The notes under the pieces: model-generated
What the model saw: the letters and a program-made list of their open reading frames with translations, nothing else
Told to the model about the DNA's origin: nothing
Databases searched by the model: none
Program-made: the position numbers and the translations under genes
In this document: positions 33,237 to 44,715 of the stretch, in pieces
How the letters are laid out: each line of letters opens with the position of its first letter
Numbering within the stretch: position 1 is the stretch's first letter
Assembly (NCBI GenBank): GCA_021234155.1
Contig: JAJEKV010000102.1
Location: 2,848,456 to 2,912,455 of the forward strand
Reading direction: 5' to 3'
DNA length: 64,000 bases
Origin: Isoetes taiwanensis
Taxonomy: Eukaryota > Streptophyta > Lycopodiopsida > Isoetales > Isoetaceae

Positions 33237-33375
33237 TTATGTCATGAATCTACTCGAAAACAAGGAAAATACGTGAAATATAGAGGAAATGTGCAAGAAA
33301 TACACCAAGATCGGTGAAGAATCTATATATGATGAAGAATCAAGAATATAATAATCCAAAGGCAAGCAGGAATAC
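33237..33375 (+). repeat. dispersed 135-bp repeat, copy B
   Basis: It begins TGTCATGAATCTACTCGAAA and matches 13260-13395 collinearly. Confidence 0.75.
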
Positions 33376-33422
33376 ATTAAAATCCTATCTTGTGCAACTA
33401 CCCTTTTGCATGTGTATGACGA

Positions 33423-34937
33423 TCATCTTTTGTACATACGAGTATAATGCTCATATGATACAAATACCCGACCAGCAGTATGAGTGGCCTTAGCATGATG
33501 AAAGGCATCAGCAAAAGTTGCATGTGATGGTGTAAAAATACGCAGTTTTGCACGAATCAGTGCAGCCTTACCACTTTTCTTTTGAATGTCCTGGACCTTT
33601 TGCAAATTCTGGCGTCTGGCTAACTGTTGGGACTTAGTAAGATTAAAATCCAGATAGAGAGATGTCCCTTTCAATTGCTTGGCCTGCTTGAGGATATCCA
33701 TTTTAGTACTCAAATTTCGCACTGTAAATTTCACTATGCGCGGGTGGTGGGGCTGCAATGCTCCAACCCTATGTGCAGCAGTGACAACAACTGGTGTTGT
33801 GAAGTCCAATTTAGCTAACACTAAAGTCTGTACCTTCTGTTGCAAGTCCTCTGATGCTTCTTCTGACATGCCACGAATTACCAGATTACACTGACGGTTG
33901 TGCCTATCAATGTATTCTCTACGCCTCTGAGTAGATGTAGATGCAGATGTAGATGCAAAACCTGTTACATGGGAGTTTTGAAATTGGGGGGAGGATGAAC
34001 TAGGCATGGATCTCACATTAAGATCATGATGCTTTGAAGAAGAAGTTGGAGGTGCTTTGGTTGCATGAGAATAAGAACGTTCCAAGGCAACAACTCGACT
34101 AGATGTGTCCTTAGCAAGCTCAGTCACTTGACAGGTCATGCTTTCTTCCAATGCTCGCATGCGAGTATTACAACTCGTAGACACCTTAGAGACATGGCGG
34201 AGTAAATCTTGTCTTTGCTTGCCAATATCAACTATTAGGTGCTCCACAGTCATATGACAAGCAGCAAACTCCAACTTTGCGCCCTCAATTGCTTCCCAAA
34301 GCTTTGCATGTTCAGCATGAATTTTGCCAGTGAGAGTTGCAAGGTCATTACGACACTTTGCCAATTCAGACCTCAATGCACATCGAAATTGTGTCATCTC
34401 TTGTTGCTGCATGTGCAAAGTAGCTGTAAGAATGTAAAACTTGTTCTCTAGGTCTTTTTGAAGCAAATTGACATAGAGAGGAAGACGTGTTGGACGAGGG
34501 ACCTTGGAGAAATCATCTGGGGTCAATGCCTCATCAATCCGCTCCCTTTCATCATCCTGAGTTGAACATCCAACACATGTTGGAGGTGTGGCTGAGCGAT
34601 ATGCACTTCCAACACCTGTAGCGGATGCAATCTGCTCCCCATCAGCACCATGTGGTGAACCTCCAACGCATGTTGGAGGTTCGTCTGGGCCAGTTGCACT
34701 GCCAACACCTGTAACGGATGCAATCTGCTCTCCATCATCATGTGTTGAACCTCCAACGCATGTTGGAGGTTCGTCTCGGCCATTTGCTTCGCCAACACCA
34801 GTGGGAATTTGCGATGGACAACGCTTATCCCGTTGAGAGTAAAGATGCAATGCCCTATTTAATGTCTGCTGTTTAAGATGAGCATCTTTATTGAGAGATC
34901 GAGTCACATCACCTTTGTAGCCGTTATCTTTGTTCAT
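33423..34937 (-). CDS. intact LINE ORF1-like protein with cysteine repeats
   Basis: An uninterrupted minus-strand frame of 504 codons starts at the ATG at 34937. Residues about 50-125 hold three 30-residue repeats ending PPTCVGGS, PPTCVGGS and PPTCVGCS. A helical, coiled-coil-like stretch covers about 160-285, then a Ser-rich linker. A C-terminal domain (about 345-490) contains NRQCNLVIRGMSEEASEDLQ, then VVVTAAHRVGAL, then RIVKFTVRNLSTKMDILKQA and SLYLDFNLTKSQQLARRQNL. That order (LVIRG, HRVG, KFxxxxxKxxIL, LxxDL) is the RNA-binding-like domain of ORF1 proteins of non-LTR retrotransposons. No endonuclease/RT ORF follows; downstream is a different repeat. A decayed second copy lies at 58.88-59.16 kb. 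Confidence 0.75.
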   Translation of the reverse strand: MNKDNGYKGDVTRSLNKDAHLKQQTLNRALHLYSQRDKRCPSQIPTGVGEANGRDEPPTCVGGSTHDDGEQIASVTGVGSATGPDEPPTCVGGSPHGADGEQIASATGVGSAYRSATPPTCVGCSTQDDERERIDEALTPDDFSKVPRPTRLPLYVNLLQKDLENKFYILTATLHMQQQEMTQFRCALRSELAKCRNDLATLTGKIHAEHAKLWEAIEGAKLEFAACHMTVEHLIVDIGKQRQDLLRHVSKVSTSCNTRMRALEESMTCQVTELAKDTSSRVVALERSYSHATKAPPTSSSKHHDLNVRSMPSSSSPQFQNSHVTGFASTSASTSTQRRREYIDRHNRQCNLVIRGMSEEASEDLQQKVQTLVLAKLDFTTPVVVTAAHRVGALQPHHPRIVKFTVRNLSTKMDILKQAKQLKGTSLYLDFNLTKSQQLARRQNLQKVQDIQKKSGKAALIRAKLRIFTPSHATFADAFHHAKATHTAGRVFVSYEHYTRMYKR

Positions 34938-35735
34938 GGATCTGAGAGACTTCAAGGGGTGTACAGAAGTCCGTTGTGCAATATAAGTTAGTGGGAAGCA
35001 TCAGTTCCTTGCATATAATTTGCAGCACGGGTTGCAGCACTTAGAATTATGGCTATTATATGTAGAAGGAAGTTCTACATCATTGCATTGCAAGTTTATC
35101 ATAAGAGCAAAATCATCCCAGGCACAAATGATTCAAAAGCCTACATCAAGCCGGCCAGCAATCTGACCACAAAGAATTGTAGGAATCGGCAGGGCAATAA
35201 TTTTTTAATTTCATATATTGTTACGTTGCAATAGAATCAATTGCTATACGACCAGCTCTCTGCTTTGACAATATATATATCATGCTTTGGACTCCAAATC
35301 TTTGTCCTAACAAGGCCACATCAAAAACCCAGCACTTGCAAAGTTGTAACCTACAAAGCGTGGCAACTAGCTGGGTTTCTAAGAAAAAGGTTTGATTATA
35401 CGATATATATGTAGACGAGAAGACATTTAGCAAGATAAGAGCACAACTAAGCTAATGAATGCAGATGCTGTCTCTATCTAGCTTAAGGGTCTTGGTTCTA
35501 ACTCTAAGGCTTATATAATTTAAACATACACAATGCCCGCCCTCAGTGGTTGGCACGGAGGGGGGGGCGGGGGGTTTGGGGGGGTTCATCTTTGTGGGTG
35601 GAGGTTCGATTTTTGCTACTATGGGACTTTTTTTAAGATGAGGTTTAAATGGATTGAAAAGCTAGAATGGGGTACTACAAGACACTAGAATGCATTGCGA
35701 GACTAGAATGTGCATTAAGAATCTTTCCTTAGCAA
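34938..35735. other. intergenic, G-run at 35561-35583
   Basis: No gene is supported. A G-rich run (GGAGGGGGGGGCGGGGGGTT) stands out around 35560. Confidence 0.4.
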
Positions 35736-36025
35736 TTTTGCAAAATTTTTGCTCAAAATCATGTGACTCGGGTCACCTCGCGCCAACGACGCAGAGGCCT
35801 TTGGCGCAGAGTGGCCTGATCTTAGCTACTCTTTGACATTTTTAACAAGAATTAAGTGCTATACTACATTTCTAGACAAAATCTAAGCATTTTAACATCT
35901 TTTAATACAAAAATTGGGTCAATTATGCCCTAAATCAAGTGACTTGAGTCACTTCGCAAGGAAGGGGCCTGCGTTCGCGACGCAGAGGCCTTTGGCGCGG
36001 TTTGACCAGAGTTGACTTTTTTTTT
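35736..36025 (+). repeat. diverged tandem duplication with GTGACT..AGTCAC palindromes
   Basis: Two units at about 35736-35850 and 35920-36025 share GACGCAGAGGCCTTTGGCGC, preceded by GTGACTCGGGTCAC and GTGACTTGAGTCAC respectively. They are not coding in any convincing frame. Confidence 0.7.
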
Positions 36026-36129
36026 TTGTCCTACCATTAATTCTAGGAACATATATACATACAAGCTCAAAATTTTATTCCAAGATTCCTAAATTTTATC
36101 TGTTCTAATCCTCCGTGCCAAGTTCATGT

Positions 36130-37250
36130 TCTTGAGCATAATGGTCAGCCTTTTGGCATGAATGGTGCAGATCTTGGCCTCCTCGGCTTTGGCTGCTTCC
36201 TGGCGAGACCCCGCCATCGTTGATGTGGCTCTGTAGTCATAGTCCATCTTGAACTCCTGCATAGATCCTTGATGTAGGCACTCAAAAAGAGACTTTCTGA
36301 ATCATCAGACTGGTACACTGTTGGCAATGCCAAATATGCCGAGCAGCTCTACTGTGCTGGGAATTTCGCCCATGGCGGACCTTCATCGGAGAATCGGGTC
36401 GAGGTGGTGGAGGCTTGCTTTTCGACCCTGGTCGGCTGCGTTTGACGGACTCCAGGACTCTACTTACAATATCAGTAATTATGTCGGATCCATCGGCGGA
36501 GATAAATCTTGCATGTTGCCTTCTTCTTCTCGTACTCAATATCTTGCTCCAGCTTAAATAGCTTCTCGCTGATCTTACCCTCCTTGAACTGCATTGGATA
36601 TGGTTGCCGAGCATAGGACCCGTCTGTTCTTCGGCCTCCTCCTCCTCCTCTCCTTTAGCCTCTTGCTCCTCCCTCTTGTTGGTGTGGTCCTTCCCCCTCG
36701 GGCTCATCCTCCTTCTTTTCGTCCGGTTGTGGTTTTCTGACAACCATGCTCCCCCTACGTCTATCTTCACACCTCTTTGTTTGCTTCTCCCTTGCCTACG
36801 TCTCTTCCTCCGTTGCAATCACTTTCTTCCTGCCCTTTTCTTTCGCATCGCTGGCTCCTCTTGTTGCTCTTCTTGATGCTGGGGTTGCTCATATTGCCGA
36901 GGTTGCTTCTACTGCTTGCGGCTCACCTATTCTTCCCGGTGTTGGTGTTGCTCCTGTTGTCGAGGTTGCTCTTGCTACTTGCTCCTCGCTTGCTCTTCAC
37001 ATTCTTTGAGGTTGCTCTTGCTACTTGCTCCTCACTTGCTCTTCATGTTGCTGGGGTTGCTCCTATTGTCGAGGTTGCTCTTGCTACTTGCTCCTCATCT
37101 CTAGAAGCGGACGCCACGATCTCAATTTCCCCCGAGCCTTGTGATCATTCACCTGAAGTGTTAAGCCGTTGCTCCTCCAAGAGTGATATGATTCGTCTGA
37201 AGAGCTTGAGTGACTAAGTTCGTCATCTGGCCTAGGCTGCAGAGCCTCAG
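36130..37250 (-). pseudogene. gag-like region of an LTR retrotransposon
   Basis: The minus strand, downstream of a primer-binding site, carries a basic and acidic frame (36282-36818). It includes KRRRMSPRGKDHTNKREEQE, then AKGEEEEEAEEQTGPM, and SILSTRRRRQHARFISADGS-like text. Before it, in the same frame but across a stop, is a Gln/Glu-rich repeat (QPRQYEQPQHQEEQQEEPAM). The DNA at 36880-37110 is a visible tandem repeat of GTTGCTCTTGCTACTTGCTC units. A Gag origin is inferred from position, composition and the downstream LTR. No zinc knuckle was seen. Confidence 0.5.
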
Positions 37251-37956
37251 GATTTTGTTTGTCGCCGCCCGCCGTAAGTGCTTCAAACGTTCTGGTGCAA
37301 GCTGGGGCTTCTAACCTTCCTAGCTACTTGTTTAGTCCTCCCAACAACTTAGCTTCCCTGATGGTGGCCTCTTCGAGTGGTCTTGCCTCTAATGGTCGAC
37401 TTGTCTATTCGCGGCTCCTTCGGGTCGATCTCGCAGACTGTTCGTTCGGTGGACACTCTTATGGCAGCTTCGGAGATTAGCTTATAATTTGCCTTTCAAG
37501 GGTATAGGGGAGGTTCAAGCTACTATTTGGGAACTTCTAAGGAGTAGTTTAATAGCTACTTTTCTTTAAAGTAAATTTATTATAACTATGGGTTATTAAT
37601 TAAGGTACTTTCCCTAATAACTTAACTATTTCAAAATTTCCTATCTCTTTTGGGCCATGTAGTGGTCATTTCGCGCCATTTTCTTTCAAGCTTTCTTTTG
37701 AGCGATTTTCTCGTTCAATTTTCGCTTGAAAGGTGCGGTTCATGAACAACTTGAGCTTAAATTACTAGAAGATTTCTTTTGACTACCACCACCTAGACTC
37801 TAACTTAATCTAATTATGACCCTGCTAATGGAAAAAAAAAATCTCCCACATTTCGCGGTTTAAGACTGGAATTCTCATTCCATTTTTTAGCTAGGCCAGT
37901 TAATCTACCCATTCAGGGATATGGTCAGTGCTAGTTCTTGGTCAACCAAGAACATT
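37251..37956. other. leader and untranslated internal region of the LTR element
   Basis: No convincing coding. It lies between the primer-binding site and the gag-like region. Confidence 0.4.
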
Positions 37957-37968
37957 GCTCTGATACTA
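37957..37968 (-). other. tRNA-iMet primer-binding site
   Basis: On the minus strand TAGTATCAGAGC matches the standard plant primer-binding site TGGTATCAGAGC with one mismatch. It lies one base from the LTR end (...GCATCACA). This orients the retrotransposon on the minus strand. Confidence 0.8.
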
Positions 37969-37969
37969 T

Positions 37970-39600
37970 TGTGATGCTCCCTACAAAATATACGGCGCCC
38001 TGCCTTACACTCCATAGGAAATCCCCCATCCGGTCCTTCGACCGCACGGGCCCTCCATCTATCCCGCACTCCAGGGTATCCCTAGTGCTGGGAAGGGAAA
38101 ACGAAGGTGTCTTGCGCGCCCTTCCCCTATGGGCTCCTATAACAGCGGAAGCATAAACACCGTCAGAACTAGCAATAACAATACATCGAATTACCTCGAA
38201 GGGTAGCACATCCATACATCCATAGATACAGTAGAGGTAAGCACATGTCGTAAAACATGAGAGCTCCTACCCAAGGCTCAGACTCATGGGGAGGTAGACT
38301 GACGGCTAGGCCACAAGATAGAGCAGACCGAGTCATAACAATGGCGGGGCTAGCTATAGACAATGACTAGGGTTGACCACTCCATCCGCCCCCCCTGTGC
38401 ATACTTTGCAGATGGGCTAGATCGGGCTCTGGTATGACTCTAGCCTTCCGGATATGCAATCTCATGGCATCACCCATCAAGACTACTCCGGATTGCATCT
38501 CCCCGTTCCGTTGAAGCAGGAAGGGTTCCATCTCCCCTTCCCGGGGTCTAGAGGTTCCATGGGCGGCTAGAGAATCATGGCGACAGACGATTCTTCCCCG
38601 ACTTAACCCCCCAAAACAAGAGCCAGGCCATCCCCTGCAGCTCTTGAGAGACAGGGCAACACCATTGCCCCAGGAGGTGTCAGACCCATGGTCGGCCCAC
38701 TCGAAGTGACCGGCCATAAGCCTAGCCCACTATGGGGTCCCCAGTACCCACGCTCAACAGGGACCCTCCCTCTGCCTCGCCTCTAGCCCCATTATGTAGT
38801 GCTGAGTCATATCATAGCTCCCGTAGCCCTGTGGGTTCCTATGCACAGGCTGCATAATAATAGGAACTAAAGGGTGTAAACGAGGAGCATCACTAAGTAA
38901 TGGCTACTAGGTCTCTACCCCCCTTCCCAATACAAGAGGAGCAAACATGTGCAACCAACATCACATATAACGTAACATCATAATAATGAGAATAATATCT
39001 TTACCTAATCATATATATCTAACTTATAGTTAGAGTTCATTGATTAGGCTTCAAGATCTAAACTGAGGCCTCTAGAATGGCTCTACTAGAGACATGAGAT
39101 GCTAATTCATCTGGAATCCTAACTTCCATATGATCTACCAAGAACTCTATGCCAAAATACCTGCTCCCGAAGAACTCCCTCCTGCTCCCGGCGTCTCCAT
39201 GGTCTTCGAGGTGTTCGAGGTAGCTTCCACTCCTACTGATGCGTTCACACTCTGGGGGCTGCTATGCTATGATGTGCCACAACAGACGGTTCTTGGAACG
39301 GAGTTTCGAGCGCGAAGAAGGTTCCCAGACTGTTGGAGCTAGAAAAGAGGCCTAGGATTAGGGTTTAGGCCTTTATAGGTTAGGATTCACATATTATGCC
39401 ACGTGGCTCCAATAGGGTAGGTTTGTGTGGCGGCTGCCCAATAGGATAAGGCCACGTGGAAAATGGCCTTACCCTAAGAGTGTCTAAGTTATATGAATAA
39501 CTTAGACATGCACCCTACGCCACTAACCTATGGTATACAAGGCTATGAAGGTAGACTTGTATAGTGATAGGCCTGGAAATATACATATTTATGGCGTATA
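37970..39600 (-). mobile_element. 5' LTR of a minus-strand LTR retrotransposon (outer end uncertain)
   Basis: The inner boundary is TGTGATGC at 37970 (CA on the minus strand) next to the primer-binding site. The sequence to about 39600 is GC-richer than its surroundings and has no gene. It contains a perfect 12-bp stem hairpin, TGTCTAAGTTAT-ATGA-ATAACTTAGACA, at 39481-39508, and repeated CCACGTGG boxes near 39400-39460. The outer end is a guess. The second LTR is not in the expected place, so the element is truncated or split. Confidence 0.55.
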
Positions 39601-39926
39601 TTTTCCTGGAACGTCACTTAAATGCAAAGCATTGTCAATTCAACCCCAGAGCACAAATGACAATGAACCGGAGAAAATAAGAGAGCACCACAAGAGTTAA
39701 AATGGAACACTTGCAACCCCCAAAAAACTTTGGATTAGTGAGGTTCAATATCAAGCAACATAATTTCGTCTTCAAATTGTTTTTTCCTGTGCTATATGCC
39801 CGACATATCCATGCCCTCTTCTATAACTACCTTCACCAAACAGCCATATTTGTTCATATTCTTTACGAGTCTCCTCTTTTAGGTTCTGGAGATGCCATTC
39901 GAATCTTGAATACCAGATCTAGAGAC

Positions 39927-41280
39927 TCAAAAGAGGCAAATCAGCTCCCTTTTTGCGTGGTGCAGACCCTTTGGTTCAGGATAAGAGATAACAGATTGAT
40001 TGTGCTCTTGCACAGCCCTGTCCACCACCAGTTCAAGATCTGCAAAAGAAGATTGATGCATTTCTGGAATCGCATCCAAGTACTTTTCATTTTCCATAGT
40101 CCAGCATAAGGCAGATTTCTTTAAAATCACAGCAGCAAAGAAATACAGAAGCAACACAAGTTTATTTCTTCATTCATGCAGATCATATTGTGAAACATCC
40201 TGGAGACAAACTGTGGCTCATATTGTTAACTTAAGGCGATAAAATCGCGGTGAGGGGCATTTGCTGGGTATGCACAGGCAGAAAAGGAAGGCAAAATCCG
40301 CCGCAAGCCATGCAAATTCAGCTAGACGTGATCCCAAACTAGAAGAGCATAATGCGAATTGCTTGCTAAAGCTGAAATCTGCAGATTCATAAAGCGAGAA
40401 GACCCAATCGTGAATCCAGACAAAAAAGCCCTAATCAGAGCTGGATTATGCTCTAGCTTCCAAATCGATGGAGCAGCTGCAAGAAATCAACAGAGAAGAA
40501 GAACGAGAAGATGCCCGGCTTAACAGTGCCATTGCAGCTCCTTAGCCAGAACTTCCACAATGAATTGCATGTTAGAACTGTTACAAAGATGCAACATTAA
40601 ACAAAGAGCCCAGAGAACTTTTTTACGATCTACATAGGCTGGATAACGACGATTAGATCAGGCTTTTATATATGGATTCAACATGCACAGTCCGAATGCA
40701 TCAAAACAGAAAGAACAAACTGCAAAAAGCAATAGAAGATTGTGGAAAATTTGCAATAGACGCTAAGAACACTGAAACAACAAACTACAAAAAAACAACG
40801 GAAGATTGTTGAAAATTGATATAATCTACATAAGCCAGTAAATATTTTATCATCCCTTTTTAGTGGATTCACCATGTGCGAACTCGAAGGCATTAAATGT
40901 AAAGGAAAATAACGAATCTTAAGGATTGATCACTCCTTCTGTGTAGATGCATTATGCACAGCTTGAAGGCATCAAATTGAACAAAATAACAAATCCCAAA
41001 CAAGGAAAGGTAAAGGAAGAATCGTACCATACCATGCATGCCTTACCATACCGTATCATACCATATGGACGAGAAGGAGATAGAAACTGATGAAACATAA
41101 CATGGTGATAGCAAGAGGAAGCTTTCGAAGGGAAAGAAGAAGAAGATTCATTGAAAAGAAGCGAGGAAACAAAGAGTGGGTGTAATGGAGGAAACCAAGA
41201 AACAATGGGCAACGAGAGAAGTGCTGCTTTGAGGAGACGCCGATAACTGGCCTCAAAGATGGAGTGTACTTATATAATGG
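39927..41280 (-). other. unresolved minus-strand transcription unit
   Basis: A TATA box (TATATAAG, plus 41269-41276) is followed by a CT-rich leader and a first ATG at 41151 with a short hydrophobic frame, MNLLLLSLRKLPLAITM. Far downstream a frame at 39927-40100 reads MENEKYLDAIPEMHQSSFAD and then LELVVDRAVQEHNQSV, ending in a stop. Between them are imperfect 70-150-bp repeats (ATTCA.CATG..CA..TCGAAGGCAT). A promoter plus scattered exons fits, but I could not build a phased model and do not recognise the product. It may be a gene captured by, or driven from, the adjoining MULE-like end. Confidence 0.3.
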
Positions 41281-41469
41281 CTCGTCCCTGCCCAGAATGG
41301 CGATTCGAGGGCTCGAATCGATGCTATAAACTATAAGGGCATTTTGAACATTAATTTTGTAGTTGAGTTGTATCACGGTTGACTTAAGGGCATTTTGGTA
41401 ATTCTAGAAACATTAGAGGTATTTTGAAAAAAAAAGGCCAAATTGTAGAGGCCTTCTGGTAATTTTTCC
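41281..41469 (-). repeat. MULE-like terminal repeat, copy A
   Basis: Read on the minus strand from 41469 it starts GGAAAAATTACC and contains TGTTTCTAGAATTACCAAAA. It is about 85 percent identical by eye over the first 100 bases to 59233 onward. Similarity weakens but continues to GACGAGCCATT, next to the TATA box. Confidence 0.65.
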
Positions 41470-42604
41470 TTTTACGAACTATCATAAGTAGCTGCCCCTC
41501 CATTGGTACATTTTACTCCCAAGTGTAACATATGCACCACAATTTTCACATTTATGCTAGGCACCTATGTTTGGTGTTGGAATCACATTGCATATATGGA
41601 GGCATAAATTAATTATTTTGGCATGAACCTCGATGCAAAGTTACCAATGCCATGCCAGGCACCTATGTTTTGTGTTGGAACCACGTTAGATAGATGGAGG
41701 TACAAAATAATTATTTTGGCATGAATCTAGATAAAGTAACCCATCAAAATCCCATATAAACACACACTCTTACCTATGCTTGACAATCTATATGCAGGAA
41801 CTCCGGGAATGTGTTAACTCATCTTCTTATATTATAATGCTATTGTGTATGTCATGGATTCGATCTTGATTTGGGTTGGAGCAAGGGACTCTAGATGTAT
41901 ATTTGTTATGCTCTCAAACCCATATTAATGTACATGCCTTTGTCTTAATTCTACATCGAAATGATGGAGTTGTTTTAGAAGAATACAATCCTTGACTTAA
42001 TGTGCTTGCATTTTGTAACTACATTGTTTACTTTTAACAATAATAGAACGGGAATGGACAGAAGAAGAACTAGAGCTTATGGTGGTTGTTGGTAAAAAGT
42101 GCACTCGTTTAAGCAATTTTAAAAGCATATGTTAAAGAGTGAATAGGAAATTTCAGTCATTAGTTTCTGAGATTAATACATTGCGGCTCAAAGCCCACCA
42201 TAGGGTTTGAAAAAATATCTTTAATTCCATGGTTTGTTTGGTTGGAATCCAAAATTCGTGGATGCAGAAAAACTTCAAGTTAAAAAAATGATATATGAAT
42301 CGTATTCTATATTAGATTTATTTTAGATTGAAGGAGGCGGTAAATTATTTGGTAAAGTATAAAGTAGCAAGTCAACAATATGGATGCACAGTGAGACCGA
42401 TTGTTGTGTTGTGTTGTGTTTTTCTTGGAATTCTTCTCGATTGAGCTTTAAGTACCTCATTGTTATCGTTGCTTTCTGAATTTCCCATAGAAATTTCCCA
42501 TAGAAATTTCTTGAGAAATTCCTTGATGTTTTTGACGTGAAGGAAATGCAGTTCTGGACTTCTTCAATTGAACTACTTAGATACCATTTTATGAAATTGC
42601 AAAA
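41470..42604. other. intergenic with a 98-bp-period duplication; OPR promoter
   Basis: Diverged direct copies start at about 41560 and 41658, sharing GGCACCTATGTTT and ATTATTTTGGCATGAA. The last few hundred bases are the presumptive OPR promoter and leader. A short duplication (CCCATAGAAATTT twice) lies at about 42484-42508. Confidence 0.6.
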
Positions 42605-44181
<1,577 letters not shown>

Positions 44182-44557
44182 ATAATGTGTTCAATAACAA
44201 GGTGTCGTTGCACTATGGGTTGCCCTCTGTGGAGTGAAACCCCTCATTCGACTAAGGTAGGTTTACATGAGCTTGTTCATATGGCGAACTTAAGTGCAAC
44301 ACATAATTTTAATTGTAAATCTATGTGCACATACCATTATTTTCTTAGACAACGTTTGAATAATATATTACATGAATTTGGACTAAACTTTGAATCTTAG
44401 ACAACGTTTGAATAATACATTGCATGAATTTGACTAAAACTTCAAATCATAGAACTTTGGTGAATTTGACCAAAACTTCAAATCATAGAACTCTGGCAAA
44501 TGCATCGGTGATGCAAAGCAAGCTATTGTCTTGTCTTCAAGGAGATAAGTTCGGGCT
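44182..44557 (+). repeat. short tandem duplications downstream of OPR
   Basis: TCTTAGACAACGTTTGAATA plus about 30 more bases occurs twice near 44345-44440. AAAACTTCAAATCATAGAAC occurs twice near 44433-44500. Confidence 0.7.
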
Positions 44558-44575
44558 CAAAATATCTTGCACATT
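44558..44575. repeat. LINE target-site duplication, left
   Basis: CAAAATATCTTGCACATT, 18 bases, is identical to 51360-51377. Confidence 0.95.
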
Positions 44576-44715
44576 TTTTTTTTTTGAAGGATAAAGAATT
44601 TTCCATTTATAGGTAAACTATTACACAGCCTTATAGCAGATATACACCCTCCTGAACAAGTTTGAAGAGGGGATAGCTACAACGCCCTTTTGGACTGCAT
44701 GTAGATGCCTTCTTC

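Noticed and set aside
38000-39350. Open frames on both strands inside the LTR
   Set aside because: They lie in LTR sequence, have no motifs and share no frame.
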